Below are positions 32,830 through 42,216 of a stretch of 64,000 nucleotides of DNA, in pieces. The number at the start of each line of letters is the position of its first letter. Positions within the stretch are counted from its first letter, which is position 1. The stretch is taken from NCBI GenBank assembly GCA_965208775.1, contig OZ242360.1, forward strand, positions 992,001 to 1,056,000, in the 5' to 3' direction. Under the pieces are notes generated by a model. That model searched no databases and was not told where the DNA came from. It saw nothing but the letters and a program-made list of their open reading frames with translations. The position numbers were made by a program, and so were the translations under genes. The stretch is from JAPOVO01 sp026708165. Its GTDB lineage: Bacteria > Chloroflexota > UBA11872 > VXNJ01.

Positions 32830-34167
32830 ATGAAGATCTTCCGCTTCCTGCCGGATAGCGCGGTCTCCGCCGTCGCCCGCGCGGCCGCTCATCCGTCTTC
32901 ATGGCTGGGGATACCCGTGCGCGTGCGCAACAGGCTCTTCCCCGCCGTCGCGTATCCCGCCTATGTGGCCCTCTGGCGCGCCAACACGGGCAGCATGTCG
33001 GCCTTCTCCATGCAATCCGTCGCCCAGGGATGGCTCATCATCTCGCTCACTCAATCCCCCATGATGTTGGGAATACTCGGGTTGTTCCAGTCCGTTCCCA
33101 TGATCCTGCTCTCGCCGATCGGAGGGATCTTCGCCGACAGACTGGATCGCGGCCGTGTGATTCAAGGGGCCCAGTTGATGGTGCTCGTAGGTTCCGTGAC
33201 CATAGGCGCGCTCGTCGCGCTGGACTGGATCCAGATATGGCATCTGATCATATTCTCAATGGTCACGGGCGCGAGCTTCGCAGTCAGCGTCCCCTCCCGT
33301 CACGCCATAGTCGCCGACCTCGTGCCGCGCAAGATCGTGCCCAATGCCGTGGCCCTCAACAACGCCACACTCAGCATCGCCAACTTCATAGGCCCGTCTC
33401 TCGCCGGTTTTCTCGTGGGAGCGCTCGGCATCGCCAGCGCCTACTTCACGCAGTCCGGCGCATACCTATGGAGCATCGTAAACGTGAACATGATCGATCG
33501 CGTAGCACCGCCGCCCCGCGGATCGGCTTCCCTCTTTCAGGCTGTCCGCGCCGGTTTCGCCTACGTTCTACGCCATACGTCCATTCGCACTCTGATGCTC
33601 CTCGGACTTGCGCCGTCGTTGCTCGGATGGCCTGTGCTGACGCTGATACCGGCGTTCGTAAAGCTCGACCTGGAGGGCGGCCCCGAGGACCTCGGCATCC
33701 TCCTGGGTGTGCTCGGGGCAGGATCGCTCGTAGGAGCCGTTACCTCGATCTTCGCGTCGGGAATTCGCTCCAAGGGCCGGATGGTAATAGTCGCGCTCCT
33801 TGTCCAGGGCGCGATGATCTTGATACTCGCAATGACTCGTTCGTTCATCCAGGCCGCGCTGGTTCTCTGGTTTATCGGGTTCGGTCAGGCCGTCTACTTC
33901 GCCTTCAATCACTCCATCATTCAACTCGTCGTGCGCGGCGACGTTCGTGGGCGTGTAATGTCCGTCTGGATGCTCGGCTGGGGACTGACTCCCGTCGGAC
34001 TCCTGCCCATTTCCGCCGTCGCCGAACGGCTCGGGACTCCAGTCGCGTTCGGGTTGGCAGGCTCCCTGTGTATCCTCTTCGTCTTGTCGGTGGCAGCGCT
34101 GAGCCGGGACCTCTGGAAGCTCCAGACCGACCCCGACGACGATTCCCCCACCGGCCAACCTGCGTGA
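32830..34167 (+). CDS. MFS transporter (EntS-like), first tandem copy
   Basis: A 445-residue major facilitator protein with twelve predicted spans. The motif A-like loop reads GGIFADRLDRGRVI between spans 2 and 3, and an equivalent loop in the second half is GDVRGRVMSVWMLG. The family resembles EntS and macrolide exporters. Its stop is about 170 bases before a paralogue of roughly 70% identity. Likely an exporter of a small molecule in the inner membrane. The cargo is unknown. Confidence 0.9.
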   Translation: MKIFRFLPDSAVSAVARAAAHPSSWLGIPVRVRNRLFPAVAYPAYVALWRANTGSMSAFSMQSVAQGWLIISLTQSPMMLGILGLFQSVPMILLSPIGGIFADRLDRGRVIQGAQLMVLVGSVTIGALVALDWIQIWHLIIFSMVTGASFAVSVPSRHAIVADLVPRKIVPNAVALNNATLSIANFIGPSLAGFLVGALGIASAYFTQSGAYLWSIVNVNMIDRVAPPPRGSASLFQAVRAGFAYVLRHTSIRTLMLLGLAPSLLGWPVLTLIPAFVKLDLEGGPEDLGILLGVLGAGSLVGAVTSIFASGIRSKGRMVIVALLVQGAMILILAMTRSFIQAALVLWFIGFGQAVYFAFNHSIIQLVVRGDVRGRVMSVWMLGWGLTPVGLLPISAVAERLGTPVAFGLAGSLCILFVLSVAALSRDLWKLQTDPDDDSPTGQPA

Positions 34168-34247
34168 TCGCCGAGGCTCAGTCCGAAACGAGGCCGGCAA
34201 AAGTGGACGTATTCGGCGCAAACTCGAACGCCGCACTATTTCCGCAT

Positions 34248-34338
34248 TCACCATTGCATCTGCCATCAATCCGTGCGACATTTGCCGTAAGGGTGGCAGC
34301 GTAAAAGCCAACCTCGGAAGTTGAACCCGCCAACCGAG
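34248..34338 (+). repeat. Leader block shared by the two MFS genes, second copy
   Basis: CATTGCATCTGCCATCAATC and GGAAGTTGAACCCGCCAACC mirror the block before the first MFS gene with scattered substitutions. Confidence 0.85.
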
Positions 34339-35661
34339 ATGAAGACCTCTCGCGTCCAGCCGGATAGCGCGATCTCCGCCGCCGCCCGCACGGCAGCCCG
34401 TCCCCCTTCGTGGCAGCGGATTCCCGCGCGCATACGCGACGGGTACTTCCCCGCCCTCGCGTATTCCGGTTACGCGGCTCTGTGGCGCGCCAACACCGGC
34501 AGCATGTGGGCGTTTTCCATGCAATCGGTTGCCCAGGGATGGCTCGTGGTCTCGCTCACCGAATCTCCCATGATGCTGGGAATCCTGGGCGTCTTTCTGT
34601 CAGCTCCAATGGTCCTGCTTTCGCCGATTGGCGGATTACTGGCCGACAGACTCGACCGCGCCCGCGTGATTCAGGCGGCCCAGCTGATGGTGCTAGTCGG
34701 CGCCCTGACTATCGGCACACTGGTCGCGCTCAACTGGATCCAGATATGGCACCTGATCATATTTTCAATAATGAACGGCACCAGCTTCGCCACCAGCGTC
34801 CCCTCTCGTCACGCCATGGTCGCCGACCTGGTCCCCCGCAAAATCGTGCCTAACGCGGTCGCTCTCAACAACACCACCCACAGCACCGCCAACTTCGTCG
34901 GTCCGGCGCTGGCCGGGTTTCTAGTGGCCGCCTTCGGCATCGCCAGCGCCTACTTCGTCCAGGTCGGAGCCTATGTATGGAGCATCGCGAACGTGAACCT
35001 CATCGGCCGCACCCGAACGCCGCCGCGCGGGACGGCGTCCGTGTTGCAGACCATGCGCGCCGGCTTCGGTTACGTCTTGCGCCAGAAGTCCATCCGCTCC
35101 CTCCTGCTGTTGGGGCTGGCGCCATCGTTGCTCGGATGGCCGGTACTGACCCTCACGCCCGCCTTTGTGAAGCTCGACCTCAAGGGCGGGCCCGAAGACC
35201 TCGGCCTCCTGCTCGGAATACTCGGAGCCGGCTCGCTCGTCGGGGCAATGGCCTCGATCCTCCTGACGGGAGTTCGCGCCAAGGGCCGGATGGTCATCAG
35301 CGCGCTTCTCATCCAGGGAGCGATGATCCTTATTCTGGCGATGAGCCGTTCGTTCATTCAGGCCGGACTGGCTCTTTGGTTCATCGGCTTCGGTCAGGCC
35401 GTGTACTTCGCCTTCAACCATTCAATCATCCAGCTCCTCGTCCCCAGCGAGATTCGCGGACGCGTGATCTCGGTCTGGATGATCGGATGGGGACTGATGC
35501 CCATCGGACTCCTGCCCATTTCCGCCGTCGCCGAACGTCTAGGCACTCCGATCGCGTTCGCCTGGGCAGGCTCGTTGACCTTGCTGTTCGTCTTGTCGAT
35601 AACCTTGCTGAGCCGGGACCTCTGGACGCTCCAGCCCGACGACGCCGAAGAACCCTCATGA
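34339..35661 (+). CDS. MFS transporter (EntS-like), second tandem copy
   Basis: A 440-residue paralogue of the preceding transporter, with the same motif A-like loop (GGLLADRLDRARVI) and conserved blocks such as NTGSM and FAFNHSIIQL. The ATG at 34339 corresponds to the start of the first copy; the in-frame ATG 18 bases earlier is not conserved. The stop overlaps the start of the oxidoreductase gene (ATGA), so transporter and enzyme are translationally coupled and probably share a substrate or pathway. Confidence 0.9.
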   Translation: MKTSRVQPDSAISAAARTAARPPSWQRIPARIRDGYFPALAYSGYAALWRANTGSMWAFSMQSVAQGWLVVSLTESPMMLGILGVFLSAPMVLLSPIGGLLADRLDRARVIQAAQLMVLVGALTIGTLVALNWIQIWHLIIFSIMNGTSFATSVPSRHAMVADLVPRKIVPNAVALNNTTHSTANFVGPALAGFLVAAFGIASAYFVQVGAYVWSIANVNLIGRTRTPPRGTASVLQTMRAGFGYVLRQKSIRSLLLLGLAPSLLGWPVLTLTPAFVKLDLKGGPEDLGLLLGILGAGSLVGAMASILLTGVRAKGRMVISALLIQGAMILILAMSRSFIQAGLALWFIGFGQAVYFAFNHSIIQLLVPSEIRGRVISVWMIGWGLMPIGLLPISAVAERLGTPIAFAWAGSLTLLFVLSITLLSRDLWTLQPDDAEEPS

Positions 35662-37052
35662 TCGCTGACGCGCTGCTGCGGCGTCAGTCCGAATCCAATC
35701 CGGTAAAGGTGGCCGTCGTCGGCGCGGGCAGATTCGGCACCAGCGTCATTGCTCAGATCTCGCAGATGGCAGGCATCGAGGTCGCGGCCATAGCCGACAT
35801 CTCCGCACCGAGTCTTGAGGAAGCCTGGAAGGCCTACGGAGCCTCGCCCGAATCCATCGTCTGGGCCGAGTCGTCGGACGCCGCAGCCGACGGGATTACT
35901 GCTGGCAAGCGGACGGCGGCCACGGACGCATCGCTAGTTTCCGGGCTTCCCATCGACGTGGTCGTCGAAGCGACCGGCGTGCCCGAGGTTTCCGCGAGGG
36001 TCTGTCGCGACTCCCTTTCGCATGGGACCGACGTGGTCAATGTCACCGTCGAGTGCGACGTGGCCGTCGGTGCCGCGCTGAGCCGCCTTGCTCGCCAAAA
36101 CAACGCCGTCTACTCCCTCGCCGACGGCGACCAACCGGCAGCCGTGAAACGCCTGATCGACTGGAGCCGCGCCCTGGGATTCCAGGTCATCGCCGCCGGA
36201 CGGGGTACCCGTCGCTACCGGTCCGATCGGGCGGGCGTCCCCGAAGAAGCATTCACCCGCTACGGCTACGATGATGAAATGGTCGACCGCCGTCGGCTCA
36301 ATCCCCGGATGTATAACTCGTTTCGCGACGGCACCAAGTCGCAGATCGAGATGACCGCCCTTGCCAACATGACCGGACTCGTCCCCGACGTGCCCGGAAT
36401 GCACGAGCCAGCCGCCGGCGTCGGCGATCTACCCAACCTCTTCCGGCTCGCCCGAGACGGCGGCATCCTCTCCCGCGAGGGAGTGGTCGACTTGGCGAAT
36501 TGCGTATTGCCCGACGACGAGTCCGATATCACCGAAGAGATTTCCATCGGTGTATTCGCCGTCATCAGGTCCGACCATCCGCTGACCGCCGACGACATGG
36601 GCTTCTACGGTCTGCGCATGGCCCCGGATGGTCGCACGGGGGTCATCTATACCCCCTATCACCTCTGCGGAATCGAGACACCGCTCACAATCGCCGAGGC
36701 CGCTTTGTTCGGACATGCTGTCGCCGCGCCGCGGGAAGCTCCGGTCGCCGACGTGGCGGCTGTGGCCAAGCGCGATCTTGTTTCCGGTCAACGCCTCGAT
36801 GGCAGCGGCGGATCTACCCTCAACGGCTACATCGTGGATTGGCATCAAGCCCGGCAAATGGGCCTCCTGCCACTGGCGCTGGCCGATGGCGCGACGCTCC
36901 GCCGGTCGATAGCCAAGGGATCTCCGCTGCGATATTGCGACGTCGACATGCCGGGCGACTCGGTAATTCAGCAACTCCGCCGCGAGCTCGGCGACTCCGG
37001 CTCTGATTCCAAGCCAGCCATGCCCACCGACCAGATCAGCTTCCCCGCCTGA
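35658..37052 (+). CDS. NAD(P)-binding oxidoreductase with SAF domain (homoserine dehydrogenase-like)
   Basis: A 464-residue two-part protein. The N-terminal Rossmann domain has VAVVGAGRFGTSV and a VVEATG segment as in homoserine dehydrogenases; a central catalytic part includes MTALANMTGLVPDV. The C-terminal about 90 residues form a SAF-like domain (AKRDLVSGQRLDGSGG ... KGSPLRYCDVDM), found in sugar-acid enzymes and FlgA/antifreeze-like proteins. It is known as a family often annotated as homoserine dehydrogenase; its substrate is not established. Coupled to the MFS gene upstream (ATGA). Confidence 0.85.
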   Translation: MIADALLRRQSESNPVKVAVVGAGRFGTSVIAQISQMAGIEVAAIADISAPSLEEAWKAYGASPESIVWAESSDAAADGITAGKRTAATDASLVSGLPIDVVVEATGVPEVSARVCRDSLSHGTDVVNVTVECDVAVGAALSRLARQNNAVYSLADGDQPAAVKRLIDWSRALGFQVIAAGRGTRRYRSDRAGVPEEAFTRYGYDDEMVDRRRLNPRMYNSFRDGTKSQIEMTALANMTGLVPDVPGMHEPAAGVGDLPNLFRLARDGGILSREGVVDLANCVLPDDESDITEEISIGVFAVIRSDHPLTADDMGFYGLRMAPDGRTGVIYTPYHLCGIETPLTIAEAALFGHAVAAPREAPVADVAAVAKRDLVSGQRLDGSGGSTLNGYIVDWHQARQMGLLPLALADGATLRRSIAKGSPLRYCDVDMPGDSVIQQLRRELGDSGSDSKPAMPTDQISFPA

Positions 37053-37058
37053 TCCTGG

Positions 37059-37550
37059 CTAGACAAGCCCCGGAGGCGTATAGGCCCCCAATCCCTCGGC
37101 AACACAAAGACCGAATCCGCCCGCCAGACCGCCGCACGCAAGTCCGGCCGAACGCCCGGTCTTGAGCACCTCTCGAAACTCCGGAGTTACCAACGCATAC
37201 TGCCCCGCCCACAGCGCCAGCATCGCGGCAAGTCCCGCGAAGTCGCCCGTGAACAATATCGCTGGAGCGAATAATAGAAAGCTCGCCGCGATCCAGAATC
37301 TCAGCCACGACGCCGCCGAGGTCGAGCCTGCCAGGAGCGCCAGGCCGAGAGCCGCCTCGATAGCCGCCGTGGCCAGCGCGAAACCGTGCCAGCCGTGAAA
37401 TGTCGCCATCAGGACAAGCTGTGACAGGCCGTGCGCCAGCACAATTATCCCGGCCAGCTTCTCGGGGCGCGGCAACGCAAAGCCGGTTCCGCGTACGTTC
37501 CACCGAAGCGGCGGCATAGCCACCTGAATGAACTGCGACCGCTCGATCAT
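37059..37550 (-). CDS. Four-span membrane protein, unknown function
   Basis: A 163-residue protein with about four hydrophobic spans (LAGIIVLAHGLSQLVLMA; AIEAALGLALLAG; FWIAASFLLFAPAILF; AAMLALWAGQYALV). This DoxX-like size and spacing is only suggestive. The ATG at 37550 follows GGGGAGG. Convergent with the SAF oxidoreductase. No family is assigned. Confidence 0.7.
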   Translation of the reverse strand: MIERSQFIQVAMPPLRWNVRGTGFALPRPEKLAGIIVLAHGLSQLVLMATFHGWHGFALATAAIEAALGLALLAGSTSAASWLRFWIAASFLLFAPAILFTGDFAGLAAMLALWAGQYALVTPEFREVLKTGRSAGLACGGLAGGFGLCVAEGLGAYTPPGLV

Positions 37551-37583
37551 CTTGTCCTCCCCGAATCCGGCCATCCCGGCCAA

Positions 37584-37887
37584 GCGTCTTTGTTAAACCG
37601 TGGACAACAGACTACCAATATCAACAGCGGCGTGTGGGTCTCGGTGCAAAAGTACCAATGCCGAAATGGCGGTCTGCTGTTCGCTACACTTGCTCGAGTG
37701 ACCGCGCCAGCAGGGCGGCCTAGGACATGTGCCCCAACCCTGCCAACGCGGTCGCCGTCACATTAGGGCCTCTTATGTGGCCGCCTTGCCTTTCCGCGAT
37801 CGGGATCGATGCCCCCGTTGGCGCGCGCCGCTCGCGCGACTAACCTAAAGTTCACCGCCTGCAACTCTCACCTGGAAGGTACACCCG
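37584..37887. other. Intergenic gap without recognised feature
   Basis: About 300 bases between a minus-strand membrane protein and the plus-strand VOC gene. It must hold both promoters. I see no gene, repeat or clear promoter. Confidence 0.5.
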
Positions 37888-38253
37888 ATGATCCGACGAA
37901 TCGCCACCGTCGCCGTCTACGTCGACGACCAGAACGCCGCGCTTGAGTTTTGGCGCGATCAGGTCGGCTTCGAGGTCAGGCGGTCCGAGTCCATGGGGAA
38001 CGCCGGCGTCTGGCTGGAGGTCGCCCCCGAGGGAGCGGACTCGCGACTGGTCATCTATCCAAGGTCCGCCATGGACGATTGGGCTGAGCGGAAGCCGTCA
38101 ATAGTCTTCGAGTGCGACAACATTCAGACCGCTTACAACGGTATGAAGTCCAACGGCGTGCAATTCGACGGCGAACCCAGGAAGATGCCGTGGGGAACCT
38201 ACGCCACGTTCAGCGATCCCGACGGCAACGAGTTTCTTCTCAAGGGACCGTAG
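37888..38253 (+). CDS. VOC/glyoxalase superfamily protein
   Basis: A 121-residue single-unit VOC protein with the typical pattern VAVYVDDQNAALEFWRDQVGFEV, a middle RLVIYPR strand, and the C-terminal GTYATFSDPDGNEFLL. Such proteins dimerise around a divalent metal and act as lyases, dioxygenases or binding proteins. The ATG at 37888 follows GGAAGG. Monocistronic. The specific reaction cannot be told from sequence. Confidence 0.9.
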   Translation: MIRRIATVAVYVDDQNAALEFWRDQVGFEVRRSESMGNAGVWLEVAPEGADSRLVIYPRSAMDDWAERKPSIVFECDNIQTAYNGMKSNGVQFDGEPRKMPWGTYATFSDPDGNEFLLKGP

Positions 38254-38618
38254 ACGATTCCCCGTTAACGGTCTCACGCGCAGTCAGGTATTCACTCAAG
38301 GCCCTTCCGGCCTCAGCCGCGCGGAGCAAACAAAGGCACCGAACCTCACGCCCCCCAGACGCGCCCACGACTCCCACCACAACCGCTTCCCAAACAGTTA
38401 GTCCGACTTCCGACCCTCGTTAGCGGCAAAAATCTAGCGCCGGGTTGTAGACGATGCCTGATTCCCATAGTGGACTAGTTAACGTGGGTCGCGCGGCTCC
38501 GCTCGCAAATAGCGAGTTGGGTTTGGCGGCCATCTACTGTCGAAACACACAAACGAGGAAATCGAACGATGAGAACCACGCAAACGGCGCCCCCAGTCGC
38601 AACCGAGGACGTATCGCT
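38254..38618. other. Intergenic gap before the orphan portal gene
   Basis: 365 bases. The portal frame extends back to 38454, but that part reads as non-coding and the TTG at 38619 with GAGGA is a better start. No phage gene remnant or repeat is evident. Confidence 0.5.
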
Positions 38619-39929
38619 TTGAGTATCACAAGCACCATTGGCGCGCCGGCCAGGGGTTTCAAGGCGCTCATGAGAATGGCATGGCCGAACCGCCGGCATG
38701 CCTTCGGCCTTCCATTGCCCCGTGCCGGACAAGGCTACGAACGTCACGCGAGCGCGCTTCATAACTCCGCCGTCATAGCCTGTGTCAACTGGCTGGCGAG
38801 GACGTTTCCCGAAGCCCCGCTCGTGGTAACGAGGTCCGACGACAACGGCGCACGTAGCATCCAATCCGACCACGAGTTGACAAAGCTGCTGCGCCGTCCA
38901 AACGACTTCTACTCAGGTCCGATCATGCTGATGGCGCTGATCGTCGACTATGTCACTTCGGGCAACGCCTACTGGCTCAAGATTCGCTCCCGCACCGGGC
39001 GCGTCTTGCAGCTTTGGTGGGCGCCCCAGTCCCTGATCGAGCCGCGCTGGCCCGCCGACGGCTCCCGCTTCATCTCCCATTACGACTACCGCTCGGGCGC
39101 TACGCCGGTGCGCATCAGCCCCGAAGATATCGTCCATTTCCGGTTCGGGCTCGATCCGGCCAATCCCAGGAAGGGCCTCAGCCCTCTGGCCTCGGTTCTC
39201 AGGGAAATCTTCACCGACGACGAAGCCGCCGGTTTCAGCGCCTCATTGCTCAAGAACCTGGGCGTGCCGGGCGTGATATTGAATCCCAGGCAGCCATTCG
39301 GCGGGTCGGACGAAGAGCTGGACCTGATCAAGCAGAAGTTCCGCGAGACTTTCGGCGGCGACAACCGGGGAGACGTGATGCTGATGCGCGGCCCCACCGA
39401 CGTACACGTACTCAGCTTCAGCCCCGATCAGATGAACCTGCGCGACCTCCGCCGGGTTCCCGAGGAGCGCGTCAGCGCCGTGCTCGGCGTCCCGGCAATT
39501 GTCGCCGGACTCGGCGCCGGGCTGGACCGATCGACTTTCGCCAACATGGCCGAAGCTCGCGAGATGGCCTACGAGTCCGGGATCATCCCGCTGCAAAGGC
39601 TGATAGCCGCCGAACTGTCCAAGCAGCTTCTTCCCGACTTCGACGGCGACGACCGCGCCCGCGTGCAGTTCGATCTCAAAGACGTCCGAGTCCTCCAGGA
39701 AGACCGGAAAGTCCTCGCCGAGCGGCTGGGCGTGCTCGTGCAGCGGGGCGTCATGAAGCGTTCCGAGGCCAGGGCCGAACTGGGACTCCCCGTCACGCCC
39801 GGCGACGACGTATACCTGCTCCCCCGAACCCTCGCCGAGACCGGCCCCACCGGCCTGCGCGGCAAGCTGGACCTCGGGGGCCGATCTAACGCGGCACACG
39901 CGAGCGTCGAACAACAGCCAACCCACTAA
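38619..39929 (+). CDS. HK97-type portal protein, isolated from other phage genes
   Basis: A 436-residue phage portal. Recognisable segments are NSAVIACVNWLARTFPEAPL, the LLRRPNDFYSG block, SGNAYWLKIR, the PEDIVHFRFG segment, NPRKGLSPL, and AVLGVPAIVAGLG followed by a long helix and the KQLLPDFDGDD end. The wing, stem and clip regions look complete, with no stop or frameshift. It lies on the plus strand about 13 kb from the terminase, between a VOC gene and an oxidoreductase. The structural cluster lacks a portal, so this may be the missing gene of the same element. Confidence 0.9.
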   Translation: MSITSTIGAPARGFKALMRMAWPNRRHAFGLPLPRAGQGYERHASALHNSAVIACVNWLARTFPEAPLVVTRSDDNGARSIQSDHELTKLLRRPNDFYSGPIMLMALIVDYVTSGNAYWLKIRSRTGRVLQLWWAPQSLIEPRWPADGSRFISHYDYRSGATPVRISPEDIVHFRFGLDPANPRKGLSPLASVLREIFTDDEAAGFSASLLKNLGVPGVILNPRQPFGGSDEELDLIKQKFRETFGGDNRGDVMLMRGPTDVHVLSFSPDQMNLRDLRRVPEERVSAVLGVPAIVAGLGAGLDRSTFANMAEAREMAYESGIIPLQRLIAAELSKQLLPDFDGDDRARVQFDLKDVRVLQEDRKVLAERLGVLVQRGVMKRSEARAELGLPVTPGDDVYLLPRTLAETGPTGLRGKLDLGGRSNAAHASVEQQPTH

Positions 39930-40064
39930 AGCCCGCCTTAGGCTCGGTTAAGCTGTAACGTCCCGCCAGTACGGTCCGACGTGCTGGCAGGAAATGAATC
40001 GGTCACAACGCCCCGGGCGAGCCGAAAATCCGTTCATTCCTGCGGTCGGCGAGGAGAATCGAAC

Positions 40065-41090
40065 GTGACGGTAAGAGTCGGCGTCACCGGCGCCGGTACG
40101 ATCTCGCGAGGCCATTTCAGAGCGCTCATCGACTGCCCCGAAGCCGAAGTCGTGGCCGTCTGCGACACCGCCGTCGAGAGGGCCGAGACTGCCGCCCAAG
40201 CGATCGGCCCAGACTGCGCGGTATTCACCGACTACCACCAGATGCTCGACGCGGCCGATCTCGACTGCGTGTTCCTGTTGATTCCGCCCTACACCCGCAC
40301 CGATCACGAGGTCGCCGCCATCGAGCGCGGGCTGCACCTCTTCGTCGAAAAGCCCGTCACCCTCGACCTGGCCCGCGCGGCGCGGATACAGCGCGCCATC
40401 GACGAAGCTGGCGTCATCACTGCTACGGGACACCAACTCCGCCACCACGAAGGCACTGATCGTGTTCGCGACTTTCTCAAAGACCGTGACATCGGAATGG
40501 CCTGGGGATCGTACCTCGGTCCCCACGTTTCGAGTCCGCCGCAAAAGGCCGCCTGGTTCAATCAGCGGTCCAGGTCCGGCGGACAGGTCGTCGCGCAGCT
40601 CTGCCACTCCATGGACACCGCTCGCTATCTGCTCGGCGAACCGCGCCGCTTGTGGGCGCGGAACGCTCTGCGGCTGCTCGACGGCATCGATGACTTCGAC
40701 ATCCCCGACGTTTCGGCGGGCACCGTCGAATTCGAATCGGGCGTCATCGCCCAGTTCTTCTGCTCATTCGCGCTGCCCGTCACTCATAAAGTCGGATTCT
40801 TCGCGGTCGTCGCCAGGGACGCCTTGGCCGAGGTCACGTTCGAAGGCTCCATAATCAAGCTCGCAGACGAAACTCAGACATTCGAAGCTTCCGAACCTGC
40901 GCAGACTCATCAGGACCGGGCGTTTATCAAGGCCATCGAGACCGATGATCGGTCGCTCGTCAGAAGCCCTTACGAAGACGCTGTTAAGACGCTCGACTTT
41001 ACGCTGGCGTTCGAGCACGCCGCCGATACCGGCCAGGTGGTCGAGTTCGAGCGAGGGCTATCGCTGCCGGGCCTGCAAGGAGCCTACTGA
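40065..41090 (+). CDS. Gfo/Idh/MocA family oxidoreductase
   Basis: A 341-residue oxidoreductase. The Rossmann motif is VGVTGAGTISRGHF, the EKP motif is LFVEKPVTLD, and the catalytic region has GHQLRHHEG and CHSMDTAR. The GTG start at 40065 follows GAGGAG. The next gene begins eleven bases after its stop, so the two are a likely operon. It is likely a dehydrogenase of a sugar or inositol derivative. Confidence 0.9.
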   Translation: MTVRVGVTGAGTISRGHFRALIDCPEAEVVAVCDTAVERAETAAQAIGPDCAVFTDYHQMLDAADLDCVFLLIPPYTRTDHEVAAIERGLHLFVEKPVTLDLARAARIQRAIDEAGVITATGHQLRHHEGTDRVRDFLKDRDIGMAWGSYLGPHVSSPPQKAAWFNQRSRSGGQVVAQLCHSMDTARYLLGEPRRLWARNALRLLDGIDDFDIPDVSAGTVEFESGVIAQFFCSFALPVTHKVGFFAVVARDALAEVTFEGSIIKLADETQTFEASEPAQTHQDRAFIKAIETDDRSLVRSPYEDAVKTLDFTLAFEHAADTGQVVEFERGLSLPGLQGAY

Positions 41091-41101
41091 AGGATGAGAA
41101 C

Positions 41102-42013
41102 GTGACCGGAATAACGGCAACAGACGTTTACGAGTTCGAGACAGGCGCGCTAAAGGGAGCGATCCGCGCCGGAAACGCCCTACCTCACCACGGCGTCATC
41201 GCGCTGCGGCACAAGCAAACCGGCGCCGAGTTCGGTCACCCCGAGTGGTCGCTGCTCAACATCTTCCGGATCATGGGCGCGGACCCCGGCGATAGCGGCG
41301 GCATGGGCGACGATTTGGGACAGCCCCGCTCCGAAGAGCACAAATTCGAGGTTTCCGACGGCGCGCTCACGCTCTACTGGCCTCCGATCCCCGAACGCCG
41401 CGCCGCCGTCAGCCTGAAATACGAGGTCGGCGAAGAACATATCGACGTGACCGCATCGGTTCGCATGGAGGCCCCCTACAACCGGTTCGACATCCTCCTC
41501 TCCAGCTACAACAACCCCGAAGTCGCGCCGCACGTTTTTCTGGCGCGAGACAAGTTTGAGCTAACCGACGTTCCAGGCAAATTCACGGACGAGCCCGAGC
41601 TGGTCAAGGTGACGATGCATCCCGCCACGCGCGGCGGCGTGTTGATCTTCCCCCGCGACGTGGACGCTGTCCGAACGTTCGCCGACGGACGCTGGGACAC
41701 GCTGGCCCGCTTCTCACCCGTACGCCGCTACAAGCTCCCCTTGATGTTTCATCGCGCCGGAGACGGCCCCGCCGCCGTGTGGATGACGCCGCCCGAGACC
41801 TGCTTTGCCATGGGCACCGGCTACGACAGCCCCGACCCCGAAGACCGGTTCACCCACAACAACCCGTCGTACTTCTCGCTGTTCGGCCAGGACGTCCGGA
41901 CCGGCGACGAGCTTTCCGCAACGGCCCGGCTCTGCGTCGTCGAGCTTGAAGACGACCACGCCGATCCTCTGAGACTCTACGAGGACTTCCTCCAGGACTC
42001 GAGCGCCCGCTGA
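41102..42013 (+). CDS. Unknown beta-rich protein paired with oxidoreductase
   Basis: A 303-residue soluble protein with no signal or membrane span. Alternating strand-like segments and an early GNALPHHGVIALRHKQTG could fit a galactose mutarotase-like or beta-sandwich carbohydrate protein, but I do not recognise the family. The GTG start follows AAGGATGAG. It is probably co-transcribed with the oxidoreductase gene just upstream, which suggests work on the same sugar. Confidence 0.75.
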   Translation: MTGITATDVYEFETGALKGAIRAGNALPHHGVIALRHKQTGAEFGHPEWSLLNIFRIMGADPGDSGGMGDDLGQPRSEEHKFEVSDGALTLYWPPIPERRAAVSLKYEVGEEHIDVTASVRMEAPYNRFDILLSSYNNPEVAPHVFLARDKFELTDVPGKFTDEPELVKVTMHPATRGGVLIFPRDVDAVRTFADGRWDTLARFSPVRRYKLPLMFHRAGDGPAAVWMTPPETCFAMGTGYDSPDPEDRFTHNNPSYFSLFGQDVRTGDELSATARLCVVELEDDHADPLRLYEDFLQDSSAR

Positions 42014-42021
42014 CCTCACCG

Positions 42022-42140
42022 GCCCAGCGCGGCGGTAACCGGCCGAGTCGGAACGAAGATAACTACCGGCATCCCGATAGCCGCCTCCGCTGTCACGACC
42101 GGCCGGCCCCAATCGGAAGTAAACGCCCCATCCACTCCAC
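42022..42140 (-). pseudogene. Remnant of the 3' end of a membrane protein gene (copy 3)
   Basis: This stretch matches the 3' coding end of the gene at 48029 (about 48050-48170), sharing ATCCCGATA and CCCCAATCGGAAGT blocks, but lacks the rest. It lies just beyond the stop of the giant membrane protein gene. It marks an edge of a tandem duplication. Confidence 0.7.
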
Positions 42141-42216
42141 CCGGTCGCCCGGACTCGAATATCCATCATGCCTCTGTGAAGATGTCATCTGACTCCCGAC
42201 TCCATCGATCCGCCGC

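Noticed and set aside
34977..35657. Long N-terminal extension of the SAF oxidoreductase
   Set aside because: It lies over the MFS gene in another frame; the ATG at 35658 coupled to the MFS stop is the natural start.
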